Below are positions 24,581 through 37,400 of a DNA stretch of 64,000 bases, one piece after another. The stretch's first letter is position 1. Every line of letters starts with the position of its first letter. A model generated the notes under the pieces. That model ran no database searches. It was not told the DNA's origin and was given only the letters and a program-made list of their open reading frames with translations. The position numbers and the translations under genes are program-made. The stretch lies in the NCBI RefSeq assembly GCF_032362555.1, contig NC_083517.1, positions 5,910,001 through 5,974,000 of the forward strand, read 5' to 3'. Source of the stretch: Amyelois transitella. Taxonomy: Eukaryota; Arthropoda; Insecta; Lepidoptera; Pyralidae.

Positions 24581-27283
24581 ATGAACGCAACGTCTTTGCC
24601 TTCCGCGAGCGCGCGAACCGTAATATTTTTTATCTATATCTTCATATTCGTGTCGGTGGTGTGTTCTACTGAAGTGCAAGACAGTTATCCGGCTAATAAG
24701 AATGATGAACTGATAAAAAATGTTGAGTTATACGATGGAGTGTATCTTCAGATACCGGAACGAACCAACGACACACAGAAATTATTCAGCATTGAAATGG
24801 ACACCGGGAGCGGGAGCGCTGTTGTGGAAGGTTAGTTCAAAGTAATTGATAATCAAACAAAAAAAAACTATAACAATGGAATTTACGGTATTAAGAAGTG
24901 GTCAAGTTAAATTATGACACCTACCTACTTATAAACATCACTTACCAGATCTAAACATTACACATAAAGTAATCAGTTTCTATGAAGACCCAAGCTTAAA
25001 ACTCTACACACGAACTCTACAGCTCCTAACTTTACGTACTTTTAGTTAAAATATGTGGCTTTGCTGTTTCGTTACTCCAAGAAGTATCGTCAAACAGATA
25101 ACTATGTAAATAAGTCTTTCACATTGTACGCCCATGTGACTGTAAGTGACCAATTCTTCTTTACGGTCAGACACCTTGACTAAGTTTAACTACTTGAAAT
25201 ATTGGAAAGAGGATTTTCTGATAAAGGTTTATATCTATAAAAGCTACCCGTGCGTAATCGAGGCGGGGGGCCAGTATTATATAAATAAAATTCCAAACTT
25301 ATAAATATTAAATATAACAAACGATGAAACATGAGTTGCAAAACTTTTTAGATTTACCCAAAAAATACTTACATGTTCTCGAGTTGTCCTCAGCACAGTG
25401 CAGAGTTTTATAACAAAAGACAACATTGCTGTTCAATGAACAATGATTAATTTGAGGTTTCCTGTACTTTAGAATAGAACCACTCCATATCTTTCCCATG
25501 AATGACGTAAAAGACGACGTAAGCAACCTGTCACATCATTTGAATTTCAATTTCATCACAAAGCCATTCAGTTTTTTTCAGACTGTTGGCTCTGTCTACC
25601 CCGCAAGGGATATAGACGTGACTATTTATATGTCTGAATGTATTTTTAACTGAACAATAATACCTTAAAATATCACATGCCACCGTACACAGTACACTTT
25701 AGAAGTCGTTTAAATAGATAATGTGGTATCAGTGTTCGGAAGTTACTGTGAAAATTCCGCAAAGCATGTCCTAATGTAGAACATTACAAGTCTAACACAG
25801 AAGTGAATAAAGATAATCACAGTATGTTTATAAAAACGATTTCGCAGCAACCGCCGAACCTGTTAATTTATTAAATTGGTCTCTCTAACAAAACTTATTT
25901 TACTTTTATGTAAGAATTCGCATTATATGCAAATTAAGTTTGTTTGTTTTCATACATATAGGTAGTAAGTATGGAAAAGGATATCAGGACACGCGTTTTC
26001 ACGCCTGAGGAGCCTTGCGCGAAAGGTTGTTTGGAATTCCAAGTATCTTGAGCAAATGGCATTACATGTAAAACATATATGTCGTAACAACTTTACCTAG
26101 GTACCTACCTCCCTGTTATGTAGGTTATTTATCCGTTTCCAACTCCGTATAAAAACTATTTGCAGAAAGCTGGAATTTTGTATCAAACTGTTGATCGATA
26201 TTCCTATGGTGTTTATAGGACCGGTTATACCATTCACTTTCCCGTAATACAGTTGGTTAGTCGGTTTAATAGTCGAGGCCGGCTTGGTAGTGTCTGCTCT
26301 GATTATATTTCCGAGTGGCCAATTTCTCCACTTTCACGTGCGTGAAAAAAAAATCTGAGACACTCATTATATTGCGAATACAGGTATAAATAAAACAAAT
26401 CGCAAACCTTGATGTAACGCTCGCTTGCTTTGTTATTTTCGCCGTTTTTGCCTACTATGCAGTAATTTGTTCTTAGTTTTTATAAGTACATACTTACAAA
26501 TATAATAATAATAACCATTTAAATATGTGACAGCTATGTAGGTAATGATTCTTATAACACTATACTTGTTATAATGATATCTATGTCCATTACACTTGGT
26601 AACCTTAATTAGTAATAACAAAAATATTCAATTTTGTATAAAAAATAAGAAAAGGCTTTCAATATTAATAAAGAAATGTTATATAACAATGTGAATACAT
26701 ACTAGATATAGGTATGATATTAATTACAAAACAACAACACATTAGGAGGTACATAGTATGACTATGTACCACGTGTTGGACATGATACCTACGTGTTTAT
26801 ATAGATTTTGTTCGTGTAAGAAAATGTTAAAATAACTCCTATATAATAGTTAATTACATAAACGCATTACCTATTTAGATATTGAGGGTACGTGTGATAT
26901 CTCATAGATCTACTTAAAATAGTAAATTATATTATTTTATATGTAACACAATTTGATATATTATTACTTACTAACATTTATTTGTATAGTGTATGATTTT
27001 GGTTTCAGGTCGCAAGAAGCAGAAGAAATTAATGGAGCGAATTCTACCGTTATTCATCATGCCGTTTCTGATCCAATCGGCCATAGTTCCAATGTTTCTC
27101 AGCATGCTAAAGTTCATGCTGTTCAAGGCCATGATGATCGGAAAGCTGGCCTTAGGCTTCGTTATCCTGAACGCCTTCAGGAACCACAACGTGCCAAAGG
27201 GCAGGGACTCTGAAATGGCAGAAGTTGTTTACGGCTACCAGGGAAACGATATATATGAATATGGTGCCTACATGCCCCATTAG
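24581..27283 (+). CDS. Osiris-like secreted/membrane protein, gene 3 of 3
   Basis: Two coding exons, 24581-24830 and 27009-27283, joined by a phase-1 GT-AG intron, give 174 aa. After MNATSLPSASARTV comes a hydrophobic signal sequence (IFFIYIFIFVSVVC). A short acidic ectodomain follows. Exon 2 opens with basic GRKKQKK and a long hydrophobic block (ILPLFIMPFLIQSAIVPMF through KLALGFVIL), then NAFRNH and a Tyr-rich tail (YGYQGNDIYEYGAY). The block aligns by eye with that of the gene at 12260-13665, so the two are paralogues. The Osiris/DUF1676 label is inferred from layout. An upstream 10-codon ORF (ATG at 24552) ends in a TGA that overlaps the main ATG. The ATG at 24581 was preferred because the in-frame extension upstream begins only with GTG. 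Confidence 0.68.
25471..25636 (+). repeat. SINE-like repeat, family A, partial
   Basis: GAATAGAACCACTCCATATC through CCCGCAAGGGATATAGACG, in the intron of Osiris-like gene 3. Confidence 0.8.
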
Positions 27284-28534
27284 CATCAATCGCAACTTAA
27301 TTTATTTGAATTGAAACCTCATTTACTTATTAATTAAGTTTACTTAGCTGAAATTGTAACAAACTTTGCGAAGGCAGACATACTTAACTAATAAGATCTC
27401 GAGTGAAGCATTTTGAATGTATTAAAATAAGCTGTACTACAAGCTATAATAACTGTAATTTTTATCGATATAATAGTTTTATGCTAGATTTATGATTTAA
27501 TCTATCTCGGGATAACGTAAGATAGATAAAATCATGAGTCTTACCATTGGCCATGCTTTACTATTTGCCAAAGTGCTCAAGCGGATGAGTTTAATTTATT
27601 TTTAAAAAAATAGTAAAAAAATAAAAAAAAAAACGTAAATAGAAAAGTTTAAATATTTAAGTGCTATTTAAATTGAAAATTTGCGGTATGTAAATCTATC
27701 ATGACTCCAAATATAGATACACTTCTTTAATGATTTCACTCCATAGAAACCGAAATTATGTAAAATACCTACGTCATTATTAAATAATATCCTGATTATA
27801 ATAATATATTACGATTATTCAAATAATAGTGACATAAAAATATTCGATTTATTTTACTTTCCTTGCAAGAAAAGAAAGGCAAATAAAATTAAAAAGAAAT
27901 AATCTAAGTCATTCTAAGTATTATTTTCAATGCTCAACTTTAAAAATATTATTAGATATAAAAGTAGGTACTCAAGTAAAATTAAGACTAAGCCTTCATG
28001 TTAGTATTTATTTTTTTCCCTTTTTGTTAAGTTTTATTTTTTTCTACCAAAATTTTTTTTCAATGTTTACAACAGAAATATTATCATATAAAATGATACT
28101 GCTTTTATTGATTTCCAATAAGTTATACAAATAAATACTGTGCTTAGGTACTAAGAAATTTTATTTCATTCCTTTTCGCGAAATTACACATACATTACAC
28201 ACCATAGATATAATATGGGGCTATATTCCGGTTTGTATAATATGTATTAATAATTTAGAATAATGTTTACTTTTAGGCAATGTTAAGGATACATATTCTA
28301 TTCAGGTTTCCGGTGAAATGGAATAGGACTTCTTATTATATTACTTTCTTTTCATCGCAAGAAGTGCAAAAACTTGGACACATCATATTAAAAAAAAATT
28401 ATTAAAAATAAAAAATATTCTGAAAATTTCTGAATCATAACACAAAGAAGTTACATCATCACCTCTCCAGGGTGCACCATTTGACCACGATCTTTGGTAA
28501 GTCAGGTTCCTACCTACATGAAGCGAGTCCCATT

Positions 28535-28622
28535 GACGTCAAAATTATAGGTACCTGTTGGATCATGAGCGTTGTGCAACTTTTGCAGACGTCAAAATTA
28601 TAGGTACCTGTTGGATCATGAG
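28535..28622. repeat. 35-bp direct repeat
   Basis: The segment beginning GACGTCAAAATTATAGG and ending GGATCATGAG occurs identically at 28535-28569 and 28588-28622. Confidence 0.85.
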
Positions 28623-30333
28623 TATTCAGTAAATTTATTATTTAGGTAATGCTATTTTAAAATGATAAGACTAAACGTTTACTTACTTGATTAGGTACAG
28701 TGCTTATTAACTACTTATAACAAAATACGCTTCACAGTGCATGAATATGGTCATTTTAATTAAACAAGAGTGACGAAATAAAACTAGGAAAATTAAATAA
28801 AACTACAGTATCACCGCGTTTATTAACTTGTATGAAAACGTTGATGAGTGTGCGTGCATAACCAACCAAAGTATGTATGCAGGGGTTGAGGCGCAGCGTC
28901 TATCTATTGTATCTCTTTTACAATAGTTTTCTTAGATGGACTCTAATTCACTACCTCTTTCGCATCAGTGAATTCTCTTAGAATGACGGTTGGATGATAT
29001 CTAAGTATAATAATTTAGTTTGGCTCTGATACTATATGCTTATTGATTTATGCAAAGATAGGCATACCCACAGGACACAGAGAGTTCTGTGGGAATACCT
29101 ATATGTTGCATTCCAAGTAATCTCTGGCTATTGTTATGCTACTGTTCTTCTAACCAAACTTGTTCCAATTATTGTCAAATTGTCGACGAAATGACAATAG
29201 GGACCGATAAATTAGGAATAAGTTACCCAAGAACAGAATATACTCTGAGAACATCACAAGAGCAAGTGACGGAAGCTTTATGGCTTTCGCAAGAAAATAT
29301 TCAAAATACGTGTGCCATGTGAAACCGTTGGCAACTGTTCGTACTGTAGTGAACTCGAGTAGGTATACGACCTATAACACATATCTAACTACGGTATCTA
29401 ATGAATTTAATTAAGTAAACAATACAAACGTCCCAGCTGCATTATCCAACCACAGAATAATAAATAGTATTTCAACAACAGACAACACGCCTTTATATTG
29501 TTTCTCTCTTACTATAGAAACAAATTATTTAGATATAAATCTCAAGTCTCAATTAAAATTAAAACCATCTGTTTTTAAACTACTTAGTATATAATTTTTA
29601 ATTTCTATTAATACAATTTTACAAAAACCATAAATAACTCTCTCTAGATCTGTAGACTGATCGAAAATGACCTAGCATTTATCCACCTTTCTAAAGTTCG
29701 CCTTTAACATTTATTAATCAACAAAACACTTAAACCACAAACAAAGTTGAAACCTTTACCTATTTTTTCATGACAACTACAAACAAATGTCAAGAAAAAA
29801 TCATTTGGTGTCCAAGATTTCTCCCACCTTGTGGTCACTGTCGCATGCAGTGGCACTATGTCGTAACATCTAGTACAGCGTAGATTCAGCATGCCTTCAG
29901 TCTAAATTCTGACTTCAGACGAATCAACTGTTTACTTCTCTGTGTAGTTCCACGATGTTTTAAATGATAACGTGTTTTAAAGTGAAAGGATAAGTGCAAA
30001 GGTCAGTGAAACCGTTTAATTTTCCCATTAGATTTCCACATCACGTCGTTTTAAGGCACTCAGTAAAGTGAAGCTACCGCTGCTTGCTAATCTACTGATC
30101 AGTGTTTAAAGTTGAAAACGAAAAATCAATTAGTTGCATATATTCATCTAAACTATTTTAAAATTATAGTCTATTCAAACGGGCCAAACTTCTGGCAAAT
30201 AATAACATTCATAAAAAAATATCATCTAAATCGGTCAAACGGTTTAGACGTGAAAGTGTGACAAACATAAAGACTTTACATTTATAGTATTTGTACGAGT
30301 AGTATGGATGGAAATATGTATTAATACCTACAT

Positions 30334-30417
30334 CGGAACATTGCCAAAGTTAGGTACTACTACATAGTAGTACCTAACTTTGGCTATGTAGTAGTACCTA
30401 ACTTTGGCAATGTTCCG
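30334..30417. repeat. 33-bp-arm inverted repeat with arm copy in the loop
   Basis: Arms 30334-30366 and 30385-30417 are exact reverse complements. The 18-base loop 30367-30384 is itself identical to 30391-30408 of the right arm, so it can also pair with the left arm. Confidence 0.9.
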
Positions 30418-31069
30418 TAACTACAAAAGTAAACAGGTTTAATCACTACCATTTTTAATCAAACCGTGTGCAATGTGCTTCTTTGAATGCTCGATGGGCC
30501 TGCGCGGTGGGAGTCATTCTGGGTAGTCTCATCAAAGTAGACTCTGATCTCTGACCCTTTACAATATCGATTTCACTCGGACTTACTTTGACTATAGATG
30601 TGCATATACATATTACATCGGCATATGCCCATATGGCGGAAACCATTTTTGCCACTCCCTTAGCCCTTAATTATTAGGGGTGATTCCCTAGTGCAAATCT
30701 TAGACATAGACGCGCGACAACTATCTTACTCGACTAAGTAAATATAAGTGTGTGGCAACAACACGGAAAGATCCCTTCAAGCTTGATAAGGTACCTGAGG
30801 GTATTAAGGCCTAGCTAAGATTTTTTTTAATATAATGAAAAATAACCAACATATTCAACGAGGTTTATTATCAATCAGCCATGTACTTAAATGACTACAA
30901 AATTTTAACAAAACGTAGCATCACCTGCTTCAAACTATACCTATAATTAATTGGGTAAGGTAAAAAGGAAAATACTTTAAACTGTCCAAAAACAAGTTAT
31001 AGTATGCCTTTTTTATTTATTGAAACTTTATTGAACAAAATACAAATGTATAGCACAATTAAATACATA

Positions 31070-31130
31070 AAATCACGCCTCTTTCCCGGAGGGGTAGGCA
31101 GAGACTACCTCTTTCCACTTGCCACGATTT
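31070..31130 (-). mobile_element. LINE 3'-end scrap
   Basis: ATCACGCCTCTTTCCCGGAG and CTACCTCTTTCCACTTGCC match the inverted tail of the LINE at 2695-3110. Confidence 0.6.
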
Positions 31131-31434
31131 TGGCGAACTTAATGTTAGAAACATTATCTACAAGCAACCATTGGGTCTGATAGAGAACTTTATTTAAGGT
31201 CTAACTAACTATTTTTAATAAATATTATACTTTTTTTTCAATGTGTGGTGAATCATCCTTTTTCTCTGAACTAGAACTTAAATTTTGCTTTCTTGATATT
31301 TATACTATTGTCGATGCTATAGCAGAAGATTTTGTCTTAAATTGTAATGGGGTAGCTGGTCAAAAAAAATAAACCTGACGATACACAATATTATCTCGAT
31401 AGCGTTACAACAATAACAATTCTTCTTTTTTTAG

Positions 31435-34400
31435 ATGAAAAACCTCAATCGGATTTTCAGTAACAAGCTAGTCCTTTTATTAGGTTTATTATGTATATGT
31501 CTTTTAATATCGACTATCACAGTCGCTGCTAGCCGTAACAGTTGTACAAAAGATGAAGAAATCAGTATGGTAAGTTCTACAATTTCTGACTGTAAGAACA
31601 CTCAGCTACGTACGAAAACAGTTGTTCAACTTATATGACAATGACTTCGAAGTTATGTACATTGGTTTGAATACCAACCGATGCGGTGAGGAAAAACATC
31701 GTGAGGAAATCTACACTCACCCAATCTAGGATGTATGGTCAAAGACATACCCCGTGATCCAGTGATAAGGATGCAACCGAGACTAAAGCCAGGAGGAATA
31801 ATTTGATAAATTTTTTCTAATTACATTTTCTGAATCATTCACCGTTATCAATCTGTCTATTTTTTTTTTTATTATTTTCAATGTAATGTAAAATTTTTAC
31901 TTATATTTTTTTTAACATTAATTTTTCAGTGTGTAACCAAATATAGGCTTCCACGAAATGTTATTCCCACCAATTACAAACTAGACCTTCGACCTAATCT
32001 GGCAAATAAAACATTTGATGGCAAAATTGAGATCTCTATAAAAATAATAGAGTCAACTGATGTTTTAACGTTACACTCAAATAAAATGAAAATAAATTCA
32101 ATTTCTTTGAAGGATCAATCTCATCAAGATTTTGTACTAAAATCAAATGTAACCAAAGATAACAGAGAATTTTTAAATATTTACCTTAAAACTAAACTGC
32201 CGACGAATACTTTTGTATTGAATATATCCTTTTCTGGAAGTCTGGATGGATTGGTTGGATTCTACGCGAGCACGTTAAAAAAATCAAAGTAAGTTTTACG
32301 TACATAGGTACAATGCAACAGTGGTAGATATGTAATGGACATACAACTATTGCATTGTGTTTTAATTATACGCGAGTAAAGAATAAACTCAAAAAAAGAT
32401 ATTCCCGCCAAAATTGTCTTAAATTTGTATTGTCACTGCCACAACTAGGAAGTCACTTTACGTCACAATCATCTGTTTGTTTTTTGAGGTTACAAATATT
32501 GAGAAGCTCTTTGTTTTGATTGTGTTTGTTTAATGATTTTTTATCGCCTAAGAGTACTAGATTTCATCAAATGCGAATTAATACAGAAATTAAATAAATT
32601 TTATTCAGTTAAAATGGCAAATTCTGTAGAAATTATCCCGGAAAGATTGTCTCCTTTAGTTCGGCCGGTTCACTACACCCTCGCTCTGAAGCCTGATCTC
32701 CGCACTGGATTATTCAAAGGAAACGTGAAAATAGATGTAGTAGTTAAACATGAAAAGAACTTTCTTAACCTTCATACAAAATTCTTAAACATAGGTGATG
32801 TTAAGGTTGTACAAGGTGATGTAGAAATTCCCATAACCAAGATTTCTGAAGTGAAACAAACAGAGCAGCTAGTGATTAATTTTAACAACCTGCTCAGTCC
32901 TGGAAATTATCAAGTTGATATTAATTTTGATGGTGATTTAACTCGCAATATTGTTGGTTTTTACTTATCATACTTAAAAGATAACAGGTAAGTGAATACT
33001 CTTTAATGCAAGCAATTCACTTTTCTGTTAACAATGTTATTAGAATTGGCACATAATACATCATTGTTTCGATCAACAGCAGTTCTAATTAAATCAGGAC
33101 AACTGTGATATTCAATTTAATACCTTAAAGTTTTTTTATCAAATAATTTTATATTTTAGGACTATGGTCGCCAGTAAGTTCCAACCAACATATGCACGTC
33201 AAGCATTCCCATGCTTTGATGAACCGGATTTCAAAGCTACATTTGATATAACACTGACAAAACCCATATCATATGTGGCACTCTCTAATATGAATGTAAG
33301 ATCTCTTTTAAGGTAAACTTTGCAATTACATTTCAAATAAAATCAAAGTAACAATTCTGTGTAGTTCTTGGCCCTTCAGAGTAAAACCACTCCATATCTT
33401 TCCCATAGATGAGGTAAAAGGCGACTAAACTTGGGATGCTACTTGTAGGCAATGGGCTAACAACTTGGTACAATCTTAATTTTATTATTAAGCCATACAG
33501 CTGAACATGGCCTTTTAGTGTTATCAAGACTGTTGTCTCTATCTACCCTGCTAGGGATATAGACATGATTATATGTATGTATGTAATTGAAACATTCATT
33601 AACTCTTAATCCTTAGCAGGCATGGTCGTCATCAATGTCTAAAACTATTCTGTTTATATTATCCTGTTTTGTAATCATAAAATCATGATTAAGTATTATT
33701 AGACATAGGAAATCATTAACACATACAATAACCATTCAGCATAAAGCAGTTCATATGCTTTGTTTATCTGGCTGCTTAGTGTTAACAAATATTCTTTTTT
33801 ATTTTAGGAAGTATCCAGGGTAAGAGATGAAGTTTCCAACACAGAGTCAGTAACATTCGCAAGAAGTGTTCCGATGTCAACTTACCTCGCTTGTTTTGTG
33901 GTTTGTGATTTTGCCTTCAAAGAAACTGAGGTTGATTCTAACGGGATTGGTAAAAATTTCACACTACGCTCTTTTGCTCAAAAAGGCCAAACAAACAAGA
34001 TAGACTTTGCCCAAGACATTGGAAAGAGAGTAACAGAATTTTACATTAAATACTATGAAGTGCCATTTCCACTGCCCAAATTAGGTATGTTGTTTTATAA
34101 TTCTCACAATAATTATTTTGAAATACAGGTACTGGTTGATCGTTGTTAAAAGTAATCCTAAGTATAAGGTAGGTGTATGTTGTTTATCCTAAACTACAAT
34201 GATTGATACATATAAAATGGATAATGATACTTTTGCATTAATATTTATTATTTTCTAAAATATGTGCCGTGTGGTTCCCGGCACCATTACAAAAAAGAAT
34301 AGGACCACTCCATCTCTTTCCCATGGATGTCGTAAAAGGCGACTAAGGGATAGGCTTATAAACTTGGGATTCCTCTTTTAGGCGATGGGCCAGCAACCTG

Positions 34401-37400
34401 TCACTATTTGAATCTCAATTCTATCGTTAAGCCAAATAGCTGAACGTGGCCATTCAGTCTTTTCAAGACTGTTGGCTCTGTCTACCCCGCAAGGGATATA
34501 GACGTGACCATATGTATGTATGTATTTTCTAAAACAAACTTCATATTTCAGTTTGTACATTCTAAAGTTCTCAACTCACTTTAAGAACCCTATTTAAAAA
34601 GTAATAATACTTATATAAACTGTTATAGGTGACTACAATTTGTAAAAGTACAATAAATGAAAGAATGAAACAATTTTGAGGTGATACTTCATAATTATCC
34701 AAATTTTTGTCACTTTTTCTTACAGATATGATAGCGATTCCAGACTACCAATCTGGTGCAACAGAGCATTGGGGTCTAATAACATATAGGGAGACATCTT
34801 TTCTCGTAGACGAGGCCACAGCGTCTTCAAAAAATAAAATTAGTGTTGCAAATACGATTGCCCATGAGTTGGCGCATATGTGGTTTGGAAACTTGGGTTG
34901 GTATTTTACTTTATTCCTCAAATTCAAATAAATCAGTCACTTTTCAGTGAAATTTACTTAACCCGACAAATCACGTTTAGCCACACCAGCAGTGGAATAC
35001 AAAACCAATTAAAAAATTATCATAAGCCTTAGATTTAAAATATGGTTCCTTATAGTTTAAGTATATTTTTATTTTTTAGTGACCATGAAATGGTGGGATG
35101 AAGTTTGGTTGAATGAAGGATTTGCTTCTTACATGCAAGTGAAATCTCTTAATGCTATCGAACCGTCTTGGACAATGGTATGATGATGTTTTTAGTAATA
35201 ATTGTTACATAGTTTGGAATGTTTTTATCATTTTTCTTAACTATAACAAAACATTTAGAGACAGACTTATTTACTACATAAGAACTACTGATGTATCGAA
35301 AGTCAAAAGTGCCGTGTAGGCCGACCGTAAAAAAAAAACCCTATACATAAAATACGTAACATATGCTATGCGTATGCATTGCTTTAGGTTTTGAACTTGA
35401 CCAAATGACCATGAGGTAAGTTAAGCATAAACCAAATATTACTAGACTATGCAAGACTGCACGCAAAACTTATTTTTTATTTTCAGCTAGACCAATTTCT
35501 AACCAAGACACTTCATTCGGTACTGGTGACAGACGCGAAGCTTTCCAGCCACCCGATCGTGCAGACTGTGGACACGCCTGACCAAATCACCGCCATTTTT
35601 GATGCTATATCCTATAACAAGGTAAATTTCATTTACACGTATTTTTATAAAAATCGGAATAATATAGGGACGTGATCAAATGTACATTTGATCACGTCCC
35701 TATCCCTTACGGGATAGGCAGAGCCAACAGTCTTGAAAAGACTAAAAGGTCAAAAGCAGTGAAACAATTTGACAATTCACATACATTTGAAATGCAGTCA
35801 TTAAAAGAGTAGGTATTCGGATATCACAGGACGGTCTATTGATAATGTATGCAGAAACCAGAAAATCAAAGCTCTTAACAAAAAGAAACAAGTGTAGGCC
35901 GGAAATAAATGAAGACATTGCCAAAGAAAAAGAAAGAATTCATTCAAAAATTTAACAATTAAATATTCTATTTAAGGGCTCATCAGTGCTACGAATGTTG
36001 GAAGGTTTCATCGGCGAAGAGAACTTCCGCCGCGGCGTATCAGACTACTTGAAGAAATTCATGTTTGGAAACACCGTCACGCAAGACTTACTGACCTCTT
36101 TGGAACCCTATTTCAAAATGGAAAATCCTGAACTGGACCTAAAGTAAATAATTTAAACTATCCTAGCTTTGGCCCAATACATCTACTTAAACCCCTTGCG
36201 ATTTTTCCCCCTTGTTATCGGAAAACCTTTTAACATCTACTCTATCGACATTTTATCTACGCACACGGTTATACACTCTTAAAATATAAGTGTAAAAATC
36301 ACATAACAGCTTCGAAAAAAAAAAGCTTTTACATTTTACATTGTTTTCAGATATATAATGGACACGTGGACTCGCCAAATGGGATACCCTCTTCTTACTG
36401 TGTCTAAGGGCAAGGAACCTAACACCTACGTCATCAAACAGTCACGATTTTTACTAAATCCTAATGCTGTGTACCAAAACGATTCAGAGTTTCAGTAAGT
36501 ATTTCAATTACTTTCCAAATATTTCTTAATGTGACTGAAGCATTTATCTATCATTAAGCCATAATGAACGAGGCCTTTCAAACAGAGACTGTTAGCTTTG
36601 TCTGCTTCGTAAGGGATGGAGATGTGATGATTTGTATGCTGAAGCTCTATTTCAAATAATAAATAATAAAGAAATACTCGTATTTTCAGGTGATTTTTTT
36701 TGTAAATTAATAGTGGAGATCATTTTCAGTTACCGTTGGTTTGTGCCAATAACTTACAAGACAAACAAGGGTTCAAGTTCAAAAATCATCTGGTTCTCAG
36801 ACAAAGCCAATGAAGGTAAATTCAATTTATTAATATTACGACCTTCGTAGAACTCACTATTAGAATCGAAGCTTGTGACACATAATAATGCTCAGCGGGG
36901 CTAGCATGCCAAGCGCGGCGCCAGCGGTTTTATCGCGCGGTCTGATCGTCGACTGATCTCACTCGACACAATTTATGACATTTGAGTACTGATCAGTTAA
37001 TTTATTTGATCTTACAAATTTTAAGGCGCAAAGTTAGTTAACTTTACGCCTTAAAATTTGTAGTACTATAAGATAGTTATCTTATCTATTGAACGCACAG
37101 GAATTCCAGCATGGCATTCCATGATAGAAATCGATTTTTAGATATTTTCATTAGTGAGAAATGTTAGTTGAAACTTAAGGGATGTTATTGTTTTATGTAC
37201 CTATTACAGTGTCACTTAAATTGGATACCGAGGAGAATTGGTTGAAAATAAATAACAACCAAGTGGGCTATTATCGCGTGAACTACACAGAGGATATGTG
37301 GCAGAATTTGATAAAGCAGTTGAAGGAGAAGACTAACAGACAGGTATGTTACAATATTATCTTACGAGTTAGTCCATACATATTATTTCCATTATTTCGT

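Larger units (their letters stand above)
27284..31434. other. Spacer between Osiris-like gene 3 and the aminopeptidase
   Basis: AT-rich, with A-runs near 27600 where AATAAA occurs. It contains a 35-bp direct repeat at 28535/28588, a complex inverted repeat at 30334-30417 and a LINE tail scrap at 31070-31130. Any untranslated first exon and promoter of the aminopeptidase long form should lie at its right end. No coding exon is seen. Confidence 0.6.

Noticed and set aside
29089-29322. 77-codon Cys-rich frame
   Set aside because: Starts with GTG, has no ATG, no acceptor and no recognisable fold.
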